Below are positions 1 to 7,005 of a DNA stretch of 13,302 bases, piece after piece (the stretch's first letter is position 1; each line of letters starts with the position of its first letter). Both the position numbers and the translations under genes were made by a program. The notes beneath the pieces were generated by a model that was not told the DNA's origin, did not search any database, and saw only the letters and a program-made list of their open reading frames with translations. The DNA is from Ruminococcus sp. CAG:563 (GTDB taxonomy: Bacteria; Bacillota; Clostridia; Oscillospirales; Acutalibacteraceae), in the NCBI GenBank assembly GCA_000434915.1, contig FR882050.1, forward strand, positions 19,380 to 32,681, in the 5' to 3' direction.

Positions 1-2116
1 TTGAACCGCTCTCGTTTACAGCGTCCTTATAATAAGTGAAGTTTTCCGAGAGTAATGTATCGTCGTCTCTGATGTTATCGGTTTTGTAGGTCGTTGCAGG
101 AATCTTTTTGAACACATCGCCTATGTCTGTTGCTCTTGTCCAGTAGTCATTCTGAATTTCAAACGGATTTGTGCCCGACGGATTCCACTTTTCAACCTCT
201 TCGCTTACACAATATGCAAGCGGAAGATAATAGTTGTTTCTGTAAGCGACAAATCTGTCATTTTCGGCAACCTTTTCAAAAAGTTGCTCATTCATCATTG
301 AATCGTCATTGTTTACGAGATATTTCAGCGACATCATCGCATTGTAAACCGGAGTCTGCGGAGCATAGATATAGCTGTTGATATAGTTGCTGTTCAGACC
401 GAGATTGTGCTGGAGATTAGCGGACTTCTCATACGCCATTGAGGAGAAAACGGAAACGCCGTTATAATTGAACCACGAAGCATCCATTAGCGTGTTGATA
501 TCCGTAAGCTCCATTCTGTATTTATCGGTGCCCTCGACGGTGTCGAGCTTTTCTTTAAGCTCTCTGAACTCGGTATAGCCGTTGACAAAGTTCGGCTTTT
601 GCTGGCTCATAACAAAATGACTTGTATCGCTGACAGCGACTTCGGCAAAGACGCAGCACATAAGCAGAAGAGAAACGGCCGACTGAGCAAAGTTTTTCTT
701 TTTCATCAGTCCGAGAACAACTGTATAAACCGCAACAAAGGCTATGCTGAGATAGATTGAAGTCTCGGTGACATTCTTTGAGCCGAGTCTTTGAACAAGA
801 ACGGCAAAGAGTATTGTCGCAACGCCGGAACCGAGCAATGCCTTCGTCGAAAACGACTTAATATTGACAAGTGCCTTATAGGCGATTGAGATAAGAACAA
901 ATGAGTAAATAAATGAGAATCTGAACGGAAGGTCGTTCGGGAAATGGAAGGCATGAACAATATAATTGAGATAATTAAGGTTGAATCCGAGGAAGAAAAC
1001 AGCGAGCAAAATAATATGTGCCGCACGCTCCCTGGCCTTGATTTTATCGCAGAAAATATAGAGCGGAACAAGCATAACGGTGATGATTCCGCAATAAACA
1101 TTTGGAAGAACATCCTCGCCGCTGCTTCTGATTGTCGGTTCAAGCGAAGTAAGATGGTTCGCCAGGAAATCAAAAATATTGTTATAGAACTGGTAATCAC
1201 TCGGGAATGTGCCCGACGTTGCGGAGCAAGCCTTGAGGCAGTAATATGTCGGAAGAAGCGCAACGGCCGCAAGTCCTACCGCCACAAAAGAACCGAGGGC
1301 AAAAAGCAAGCCCGAGGTTACAAATCGGCTGTAGAAAACATTATCGATTTTTCTGTTATATATTTCGCCGTCCTCGTCAACGTAAATCGGCTTGGTCGGA
1401 AGAATCTCCTTGATTGAAAAATTCGAGAAGAAGTAAACAAGGAAGTAGAGAACTGAGAAAATACAAATCATGTATGACATGTAATAGTTGGAGAAGAACG
1501 AAATCGCAAGCGTGACGATATAGAAGGTCGCATTCTGCTTGTTGATTATACGCTCAATTCCGAGAACAACAAGCGGAAGCAGATACATTGCATCGATCCA
1601 CATGATGTTCCAATAATATGCGATGAAAAATCCGCAGAAGGCATAAAGGATGCCAAACGCAGAGATTGTGAAATCGTTCTTTCCGTTTGATTTTTTGAGA
1701 TAGTAAGCCATTGCCGCAGCAGCAAGAGCATTCTTGAGAAATACCATTGCACCGATTGCTTCCGGAACATTTTCATGGCCAAAAAGCAGAACGATTAAGC
1801 CGCCTATCGGGCTGGAAAGATAGTTGAAATAGTTGCCGAGGAAGGCTCCGCCGCCGCCGGAGTTCCATGAATAAAGCATGCTCTTAAGCTGAGTAATTCT
1901 GTCATAAAGCTCGGCAAAAAGCGGACCGTACTGGTGGTAAAGATCCATTCTCAGAACAGTCTTGTTTCCAAACGGAATAATATCAAAGCAATAATAAACA
2001 AGCAGCATAAGGACTGCACTGCAAACAAGCGCAAGTATTATATAAATATTGCGGTCAAGAAATTTTGCAAGTTTTGAATCGGGATGCCTTCTTAAAAAGT
2101 TTTTTTTGGTTTTCAA
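1..2116 (-). CDS. YfhO-family polytopic membrane protein (C-terminus beyond left edge)
   Basis: I translated the minus strand by hand and the frame stays open from the start to the left edge, about 705 residues without a stop, so the gene is intact here but partial. The N-terminus is basic, followed by a membrane segment (about residues 24-45) and then RMDLYHQYGPLF near residue 57-68, WNSGGGG, and GNYFNYLSSP, which are hallmark blocks of YfhO-family proteins. Many further membrane segments follow, with FRFSFIYSF in the middle and a predicted extracytoplasmic C-terminal part containing YNAMMSLKYL. The family has a GT-C-like fold; Bacillus YfhO is implicated in lipoteichoic acid glycosylation, but many clostridial paralogues have no known substrate. 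Start choice: AGAGAGGA (2126-2133) directly abuts an ATG at 2125, leaving no spacer, whereas the in-frame TTG at 2116 has a 9-base spacer. TTG is therefore preferred, although ATG 2125 remains possible. Family members are usually 800-900 residues, so roughly 100-200 residues are missing. Confidence 0.88.
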   Translation of the reverse strand, partial: MKTKKNFLRRHPDSKLAKFLDRNIYIILALVCSAVLMLLVYYCFDIIPFGNKTVLRMDLYHQYGPLFAELYDRITQLKSMLYSWNSGGGGAFLGNYFNYLSSPIGGLIVLLFGHENVPEAIGAMVFLKNALAAAAMAYYLKKSNGKNDFTISAFGILYAFCGFFIAYYWNIMWIDAMYLLPLVVLGIERIINKQNATFYIVTLAISFFSNYYMSYMICIFSVLYFLVYFFSNFSIKEILPTKPIYVDEDGEIYNRKIDNVFYSRFVTSGLLFALGSFVAVGLAAVALLPTYYCLKACSATSGTFPSDYQFYNNIFDFLANHLTSLEPTIRSSGEDVLPNVYCGIITVMLVPLYIFCDKIKARERAAHIILLAVFFLGFNLNYLNYIVHAFHFPNDLPFRFSFIYSFVLISIAYKALVNIKSFSTKALLGSGVATILFAVLVQRLGSKNVTETSIYLSIAFVAVYTVVLGLMKKKNFAQSAVSLLLMCCVFAEVAVSDTSHFVMSQQKPNFVNGYTEFRELKEKLDTVEGTDKYRMELTDINTLMDASWFNYNGVSVFSSMAYEKSANLQHNLGLNSNYINSYIYAPQTPVYNAMMSLKYLVNNDDSMMNEQLFEKVAENDRFVAYRNNYYLPLAYCVSEEVEKWNPSGTNPFEIQNDYWTRATDIGDVFKKIPATTYKTDNIRDDDTLLSENFTYYKDAVNESGS

Positions 2117-2178
2117 CGATCTCATTCCTCTCTTTTATGTAAAAACGGGGTACACTTTTCAAATTAAATTACCCTTAT

Positions 2179-2207
2179 ATATTACCACACAAACGGCTAT
2201 CTTTCAA
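2179..2207 (-). promoter_or_regulatory. SigmaA-like promoter for the YfhO-family gene
   Basis: On the minus strand TTGAAA (2202-2207) is followed after exactly 17 bases by TAATAT (2179-2184). The -35 matches consensus at 5 of 6 positions and the -10 at 4 of 6. The predicted transcript would have a leader of roughly 55-60 bases before the TTG/ATG start. The DNA is AT-rich, so a chance match is possible. Confidence 0.42.
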
Positions 2208-2249
2208 TAAGCATAATCGAAAATTCACACTTATTTTAAATCTTATTTG

Positions 2250-2278
2250 TTCTATTTCGGGACAAGAAGTCATAAGAA
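2250..2278 (+). promoter_or_regulatory. Possible SigmaE-type promoter for the spoIIIA operon
   Basis: TTCTATT (2250-2256) and CATAAGAA (2271-2278) are separated by 14 bases, which fits SigmaE spacing. They match the KMATATT and CATACAMT consensus boxes at about 5/7 and 5/8 positions. In Bacillus subtilis spoIIIA is transcribed by mother-cell SigmaE, so such a promoter is expected here. Transcription would begin near 2284, leaving only about ten leader bases before the ATG at 2295. The match is weak and the geometry is tight, so this is a candidate only. Confidence 0.28.
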
Positions 2279-2294
2279 ATAAATGGTGATAAAA

Positions 2295-3194
2295 ATGAGG
2301 CACGATAAAAAAGAAAAGCTTGATATACTTTTAAAATATCTTCCCCCGATTTTTGCTTCTCTTGCCGAAAAAGACACGGATTCTCTCTGCGAAATAAGGT
2401 TGAGAGCCGATAAACCGGCTGTGATTGTCTATTCCGACCGAATGGATTTTATAACAAAAACAGGACGGCTCACCGGTTTTTACTCAAATGACCTTTTTAT
2501 ACCGACACGGCCGGAAACGGAAGAAATTTTTGTCCGACTTTGCGGCTATTCGGTCCACAGTCTGACCGATAATATTGCCGACGGTTTTATTACGCTTGAC
2601 GGCGGAATCAGAATCGGTGTTTACGGAACTGCGGTTGTCCGTGACGGTAGAATTACCTCAGTTCGCAATGTTGAGGGGCTTAATATCCGTATTCCTGCCG
2701 AATATCGTGGTTGTGCATTGCCTATTTATAACCGGCTTTTTCACGGCAGAACGTCAAATACGATTATTTGCGGCGCACCGATGTCGGGCAAGACTACCGT
2801 TTTGCGTGATCTTTGCCGTCTTATCTCCGATGAGGAACACAAAAAAATTGTTGTGATTGATGAACGATGCGAAATGAGCGGCTATGATCTCGGCATAAAC
2901 ACGGATATTTTGAAAAATTATCCTAAGGCTCAGGGCATAAGCATAGCTGTCCGCACGCTCTCGCCCGATGTTATTATCTGCGACGAAATAGGTTCGCTTA
3001 ATGAGGCTGAGGAGCTTTGTACGCTCGTTAACTGCGGCGTTAAATTTATTGTGACAATGCATTGCTCGGAGCTTTATGAATTGAGACGCAGACCGCAATT
3101 TAACCTGCTCAGCGAAGCGGGAGCGGCCGAAGCCTGCGTTTTTCTCAGCGAAAAGGACTTTTCGGTCAAAAAAATATTGATGAATCGAAACTGA
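2295..3194 (+). CDS. spoIIIAA: Stage III sporulation protein AA, secretion-type ATPase
   Basis: This is the mother-cell ATPase of the SpoIIIA-SpoIIQ channel, related to type II/IV secretion ATPases and thought to power assembly or transport. The family block CEIRLRADKP lies in the N-terminal part. The P-loop GAPMSGKTT is at residues 160-168 (counting from ATG 2295), the Walker B-like IDERCE has its aspartate at about residue 189, and the conserved CDEIG has D at about 230. The length of 299 residues is normal for the family. Start: GGTGAT at 2285-2290 pairs with the 16S 3' end and sits four bases before ATG 2295. The ATG at 2283 (303 residues) has no good ribosome site and would lie at or ahead of the predicted transcription start, so 2295 is preferred. 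It is the first gene of the eight-gene operon, and an 11-base gap separates it from spoIIIAB. Confidence 0.95.
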   Translation: MRHDKKEKLDILLKYLPPIFASLAEKDTDSLCEIRLRADKPAVIVYSDRMDFITKTGRLTGFYSNDLFIPTRPETEEIFVRLCGYSVHSLTDNIADGFITLDGGIRIGVYGTAVVRDGRITSVRNVEGLNIRIPAEYRGCALPIYNRLFHGRTSNTIICGAPMSGKTTVLRDLCRLISDEEHKKIVVIDERCEMSGYDLGINTDILKNYPKAQGISIAVRTLSPDVIICDEIGSLNEAEELCTLVNCGVKFIVTMHCSELYELRRRPQFNLLSEAGAAEACVFLSEKDFSVKKILMNRN

Positions 3195-3205
3195 AAGGAA
3201 AATCG

Positions 3206-3706
3206 ATGAAAATATTATCACTTATTGCAATGGGGCTTGCCTGCACCATGATCGGACGATACATAGCGTACAAATTGAGCCGACGGGTTCGTATACTTGA
3301 AAAAATTGCACTTATGTTGGAAATAGCGGAAAATGAAATTCAATTTCTCAATCGACCGACATTTGAATTGATTGAATTGCTGAGCAAAAAAGAGGAGCTT
3401 GCCGAGCTTGATTTTCTGCAAAGATGTCTTGACAATGTAAACGACGGCAGGGACATTAACGACGCATGGGCGCAGGCGATTCATGAATCGGAAAGCGTCG
3501 GCGGTGAGGACACCTGTATTCTCTACTCGTTCGGTGAAAGCTTGGGACGCAGCGATGCCGACGGTCAGATTGCGAGCTGCCGTTATCATGAACGGCTCAC
3601 ACAGGAACGGCTCATAGAAGCCCGTGAAAAACGCAAGCGGTATGCTTCGCTTGCCTGCGGATTGGGAATGCTGTCGGGTATCGGAGTTTTCATAATATTG
3701 TTTTAG
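3206..3706 (+). CDS. spoIIIAB: Stage III sporulation protein AB
   Basis: This is a mother-cell membrane component of the SpoIIIA complex; the family resembles the GspF-type platform proteins of secretion systems. The 166 residues begin with a membrane segment (about 3-22), followed by a helical cytoplasmic region containing RVRILEKIALMLEIAENEI. The protein ends in a second hydrophobic segment (about 146-166) running to the last residue. AAAGGA six bases before the ATG supports this start. Position directly after spoIIIAA and before spoIIIAC confirms the assignment. Length and topology are typical. Confidence 0.93.
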   Translation: MKILSLIAMGLACTMIGRYIAYKLSRRVRILEKIALMLEIAENEIQFLNRPTFELIELLSKKEELAELDFLQRCLDNVNDGRDINDAWAQAIHESESVGGEDTCILYSFGESLGRSDADGQIASCRYHERLTQERLIEAREKRKRYASLACGLGMLSGIGVFIILF

Positions 3707-3715
3707 GAGCGAAAT

Positions 3716-3904
3716 ATGGAACTGGTAATCAAAATTGCAGCGATAGGAATTATTGTTGCCGTGCTTCAGCAAATTCTCAGCCGCTCGGGGCGTGACGAAT
3801 ATGCAATGCTCGTTGTGCTAGCCGGCTTAATTGCCGTTGTTGCAATGCTGATTCCCGAATTGAAGGACCTTTATTCCTCGGCAACCTCCGTTATGGGCTT
3901 TTGA
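3716..3904 (+). CDS. spoIIIAC: Stage III sporulation protein AC
   Basis: A small protein of 62 residues with two membrane segments (about 4-20 and 30-47) joined by a short polar stretch containing SRSGRDEYA. It is a predicted small integral-membrane part of the SpoIIIA channel's inner-membrane platform. AGGAG overlaps the TAG stop of spoIIIAB and lies six or seven bases before the ATG. Only one base separates its stop from spoIIIAD. Length matches the family, which is usually 60-70 residues. Confidence 0.93.
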   Translation: MELVIKIAAIGIIVAVLQQILSRSGRDEYAMLVVLAGLIAVVAMLIPELKDLYSSATSVMGF

Positions 3905-3905
3905 T

Positions 3906-4295
3906 ATGGAGATTATTAAGTTTGCGCTGGTCGGCATAATATGTGCAGTTCTCGTCGTAGTTGTCAGACAGCAGCGGCCCGAGCTTGCGGTTATTGTTCA
4001 GCTCGCCGGTATAGCTGTTCTGGCGATTCTTTCAATAGAATACTTGAAAAATATTTTTGCCGAGACGGACGGGCTGTTCTCAGAGGTTGAATTTCTGAAT
4101 GACGGTTATCTTGAACTTCTCGTCAAGATTCTATGGATTGCGGCCGTGACTAAAATCGGTTCGGATATTTGCAAGGACAGTGCCAATTCTGCGCTGGCAA
4201 CAATAGTTGAACTTGTCGGCAAGACTGTCATTCTTGCCATGTGCCTTTCGCTGATAAAAACGCTCGCCGAAATTTCAAAGGGGCTGCTTAAATAA
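3906..4295 (+). CDS. spoIIIAD: Stage III sporulation protein AD
   Basis: 129 residues with N-terminal MEIIKFALVGIICAVL, the typical SpoIIIAD opening, then RQQRPELAV and three or four membrane segments in all. It is predicted to build the membrane platform together with SpoIIIAC and SpoIIIAE. The start codon lies one base after the spoIIIAC stop and has no strong Shine-Dalgarno sequence in front of it, so translation probably depends on ribosomes finishing spoIIIAC. One base separates its own stop from spoIIIAE. Confidence 0.93.
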   Translation: MEIIKFALVGIICAVLVVVVRQQRPELAVIVQLAGIAVLAILSIEYLKNIFAETDGLFSEVEFLNDGYLELLVKILWIAAVTKIGSDICKDSANSALATIVELVGKTVILAMCLSLIKTLAEISKGLLK

Positions 4296-4296
4296 A

Positions 4297-5406
4297 ATGA
4301 AGATTAAAAAACTATCGGGAATATTTTTATTTTTTCTTGTCACTTTATTCTTGTTTTCCGTTTCGTCGTATGCCAAAAGCTACGCCGACGACGTGAAAGA
4401 AATATATGATTCTCTTGACTCTGAAACTCAGGAGCTTTTAAAAGATATCGGAGCAGATACGGCTGACTTCGATTCCATGTTCGGCGTTACTCCGAAAAAA
4501 ATTTGGTCACTGACGAAGAAGCTCATTACCGGAAATATTGAAGCTCCGACACGCTCCGTTGTTCGTCTCATCGCTGTGATAATTTTAATTGCAATTTTTG
4601 AATGCTTTGCACCCGAGGACACAAAAATTAAAACAGTAGTCGGAATTGTCGGAACCCTGCTTTGCATAATATCGGTGATATCACCGCTCTCAACCGCAAT
4701 CAGCTCCGCCGTTTCATCAATAGCGGTCGGTGAAAAGCTGATGCTTGCTCTGATCCCTGTGCTTGCCGCTGTTGTTACGGCAACAGGTAATCCGACGCTT
4801 GCCGCAAGCTTCCAGTCAATAGCCTTCGCCGGAGCACAAATCATCTCGGGAATTTCCAACGGCTACATTGTCCCTATTGTCGGTGCAGTTATGGCTCTCG
4901 ACATAACGGGTTCGATTATGCCGTCATTTAAGCTCGGCGGGATAACCTCACTGATAAAGAAAACCGTAACCGCCGTACTGACCTTTGTTTCGACGCTTTT
5001 TGTGTCCTTTCTCGGCATAAAAGGTGCACTTGCCAATGCCGCAGACACGGTCGCCTCAAAGGGGATAAAGCTTGTGATAAGCTCAGCTGTTCCTGTTGTT
5101 GGAGGTGCGCTGAGTGAGGCTTATTCAGGAATAATCGGCAGTCTCGTCCTTGTCAAAAGCACAATCGGAATTTTCGGAATAGCCGCTGTTGCACTGATTA
5201 ATTTGCCGTCATGCTTACAGCTTCTTTTTTGGGTTTTTGCACTTAGATTTTCTGCGGCAATCGGTGAACTTTTCAATCAGCAAAATATCGCCGAGCTTCT
5301 GCGTGCACTGGCGTCGTCACTCACGCTTTTGAATGTGGTTTTGCTTTTTAATGCTGTACTTTTTATTATTTCAACAGCACTTATTCTTGTTATAAAGGCG
5401 GGATAA
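4297..5406 (+). CDS. spoIIIAE: Stage III sporulation protein AE
   Basis: This is the largest polytopic membrane protein of the spoIIIA operon, 369 residues. It begins with a signal peptide (KIKK, then a hydrophobic run to about residue 24, with a likely cleavage site after SYA at 24-26). An extracytoplasmic stretch follows (about 27-88) and then about eight hydrophobic segments to the C-terminus, rich in Ala, Ile, Val, Gly and Ser. The block LALIPVLAAVVTATGNP (about residues 150-166) is characteristic of the family. The length is close to the usual 380-400. Its ATG follows the spoIIIAD stop by one base. The only Shine-Dalgarno-like run (AAAGGGG) is about 13 bases upstream, again suggesting coupling to the gene before it. 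Confidence 0.94.
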   Translation: MKIKKLSGIFLFFLVTLFLFSVSSYAKSYADDVKEIYDSLDSETQELLKDIGADTADFDSMFGVTPKKIWSLTKKLITGNIEAPTRSVVRLIAVIILIAIFECFAPEDTKIKTVVGIVGTLLCIISVISPLSTAISSAVSSIAVGEKLMLALIPVLAAVVTATGNPTLAASFQSIAFAGAQIISGISNGYIVPIVGAVMALDITGSIMPSFKLGGITSLIKKTVTAVLTFVSTLFVSFLGIKGALANAADTVASKGIKLVISSAVPVVGGALSEAYSGIIGSLVLVKSTIGIFGIAAVALINLPSCLQLLFWVFALRFSAAIGELFNQQNIAELLRALASSLTLLNVVLLFNAVLFIISTALILVIKAG

Positions 5407-5407
5407 A

Positions 5408-5872
5408 ATGAACGAGATGAAGCAATGGGCGTTTGGAATAACAATTTCCGCAATCGTCGGGGCGGTTATTCTTTTTCTCTCTCCCGAGGGAGCGACGGAA
5501 AAGCTTGTTCGTGCAGCTGTTTCGCTTTTTCTTATGTGTGCAATCCTCAGTCCGTTCCTTTCAAATGCCGATCCGACGAAAATTTTCGACGGTCTTGAAT
5601 TACCCGAGATTGAAGTCGCTCCGTCAACAAGTGACGAAGCGGCCGAGCATTTGCAAAACGAAATTAAAGAAAAAATTTCCGACATTCTTGAAGAATGCGG
5701 AATAAAAAATGCGGACATACGCATAAGTATCAATATAGAGAACGGCAATGAAATGAAGATTGAAGGTGTGCAAATTTTTGCAGAAAAAAATTATGAAAAT
5801 CAATTCGAAATTGCCGAAAAAAATCTGAAAAATCAGTTGGGAATTGAAACGAAAATCGAGGTGAAAAAATGA
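5408..5872 (+). CDS. spoIIIAF: Stage III sporulation protein AF
   Basis: 154 residues with two N-terminal membrane segments (about 9-24 and 34-51). The second ends in the family-typical LSPFL. A soluble, charged domain follows (about 60-154) rich in Glu, Lys and Asn, predicted to sit in the intermembrane space. It is a component of the SpoIIIA channel complex. AAGGCGGG at the end of spoIIIAE gives a reasonable ribosome site, one base separates it from spoIIIAE, and the stop overlaps the spoIIIAG start by four bases (ATGA). Confidence 0.92.
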   Translation: MNEMKQWAFGITISAIVGAVILFLSPEGATEKLVRAAVSLFLMCAILSPFLSNADPTKIFDGLELPEIEVAPSTSDEAAEHLQNEIKEKISDILEECGIKNADIRISINIENGNEMKIEGVQIFAEKNYENQFEIAEKNLKNQLGIETKIEVKK

Positions 5873-6396
5873 AAAAAGCCGTTGAAAAAATTCTCGAAAA
5901 AATTAAGCGTGATAAAAAAATCGCAGCGATAGTTTGTGTCGGTTTGGCAGGAATAATTTTACTGACTTTGTCTGAAATTATGCCGACAAAAAGTGACACA
6001 AATGAAAAGGACAGCAAAGAGCCGGTAACGGATATCCGTGACAGCTATGAGGAGGATATTGAAAAACGGCTGACATCCATAGTCTCGGAAATTAACGGTG
6101 CAGGCCGCACCGAGGTCATGGTCACGCTTGCTTCAAGCGACGAAAACGTGTACGCCGTCAAGGAAAAAAGCAGCGACGGGTCGAAGGAACGTGAATACAT
6201 AGTAATTGATTCCGACAACAACGAATCCGGTCTTCTTCTCAAGGTTATTGAGCCTGAAATCAGGGGCGTTGCTATCGTCTGCGAGGGTGCGGACTCCGCA
6301 AACGTCAGGCAGGAGATTGTTTTAACGGTTTCCGCCGTTCTGGGAATCAGCACAAATCGGATAAGCATTGCAAAAATTAAACCGGCATCGGAATAA
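5869..6396 (+). CDS. spoIIIAG: Stage III sporulation protein AG
   Basis: SpoIIIAG forms the large ring of the feeding-tube channel between mother cell and forespore. The 175 residues comprise a short basic cytoplasmic tail, one membrane segment (about 22-40), a polar linker, and a ring-building domain from about residue 58. Inside that domain are GAGRTEVMVTLASS, an insert rich in Ser, Asp and Asn that corresponds to the beta-triangle insertion of family members, and PEIRGVAIVCEGAD. GAGGTG, five bases before the ATG, supports the start. The four-base overlap with spoIIIAF implies translational coupling. Confidence 0.95.
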   Translation: MKKAVEKILEKIKRDKKIAAIVCVGLAGIILLTLSEIMPTKSDTNEKDSKEPVTDIRDSYEEDIEKRLTSIVSEINGAGRTEVMVTLASSDENVYAVKEKSSDGSKEREYIVIDSDNNESGLLLKVIEPEIRGVAIVCEGADSANVRQEIVLTVSAVLGISTNRISIAKIKPASE

Positions 6397-6414
6397 ACAT
6401 ATCGGAGGTTAGTG

Positions 6415-6957
6415 ATGAACATGATAATCAAAAAGAAGCAATTAGTTTCAGTTGCGCTTGTGCTGACGCTCTCGGCGGCGGTTTTTGTGAACTGGTATTT
6501 TGCACGGCCCGGGGTCAAATCCACAATCGACACGAGCAAGACCACAGCAAACCGTCAGGTGGAAAACCTCGGTGATGCACAATATGTTTCGGCAACAACT
6601 GCGGCGTCGGAAACAATGGCAGATTTCAAAGTGAAGCGTGAAGCGGCGCACGACGAGGCGAAGGAAACGCTTAACGCTGTTATAAAGGACGCAAAGTCAG
6701 ATTCCGAAGCGGCGGAAGAAGCGTCCGAAGCCCTGGCAGAGCTTTCAAAAGCAATTAAAAGCGAAACCGATCTTGAAAACCTAATCACGGCTAAGATTTC
6801 AAACGAGTGCCTTGTGATAATTGACGGAGATGTTTGCCAAGTAATTGTGGGCAAAGGCGTTCTGACAGATAATGTTTCTCTGCAAATCAAAGACCTTGTA
6901 ATCAATCAGGCAAAAATCCCTGCGAAAAATATCACAATAGTTGAGCTGAAAAAATAG
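6415..6957 (+). CDS. spoIIIAH: Stage III sporulation protein AH (ring protein, SpoIIQ partner)
   Basis: SpoIIIAH spans the mother-cell outer-forespore membrane, and in known systems its extracellular domain binds forespore SpoIIQ to make a ring channel. The 180 residues have a basic N-terminus and one membrane segment (about 9-26) ending in the family motif VNWYF. A long Ala/Glu/Lys/Ser-rich predicted coiled coil follows (about 65-125), then a YscJ/FliF-like ring-building domain (about 126-180) with NECLVIIDGDVCQVIV. GGAGG at 6404-6408 lies six bases before ATG 6415; a GTG at 6412 would be only three bases away, so ATG is preferred. It is the last gene of the operon and is followed by a terminator. 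Confidence 0.95.
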   Translation: MNMIIKKKQLVSVALVLTLSAAVFVNWYFARPGVKSTIDTSKTTANRQVENLGDAQYVSATTAASETMADFKVKREAAHDEAKETLNAVIKDAKSDSEAAEEASEALAELSKAIKSETDLENLITAKISNECLVIIDGDVCQVIVGKGVLTDNVSLQIKDLVINQAKIPAKNITIVELKK

Positions 6958-6971
6958 TTATATAAGAGCAA

Positions 6972-7005
6972 CAACCTCCCCTTGAAAAGAGGAGGCTGTC
7001 TTTTT
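6972..7005 (+). terminator. Rho-independent terminator of the spoIIIA operon
   Basis: CCTCCCCTT (6975-6983) and AAGAGGAGG (6987-6995) pair with one internal mismatch around a GAA triloop. Two outer pairs extend the stem past an A-C mismatch, and CTGTCTTTTT follows. The stop codon of the convergent MATE gene (7004-7006) lies in the T-tract. The same hairpin may slow readthrough from the other side, although its minus-strand T-tract is poor. The hairpin sequence resembles the terminator at 13127-13160. Confidence 0.8.

Noticed and set aside
944..1417. 157-codon open frame on the plus strand
   Set aside because: It lies wholly antisense to the continuous YfhO-family frame, has a Lys/Arg/Asn-rich composition without any domain, and has no ribosome site.
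2141..2174. Leader hairpin with T-run (possible attenuator) upstream of the YfhO-family gene on the minus strand
   Set aside because: The stem is only five base pairs (GGGTA/TACCC) with a 17-base loop, too weak to support an attenuator.
3218..3772. 184-codon open frame on the minus strand across spoIIIAB and spoIIIAC
   Set aside because: It is antisense to two well-supported sporulation genes and its translation resembles no family.
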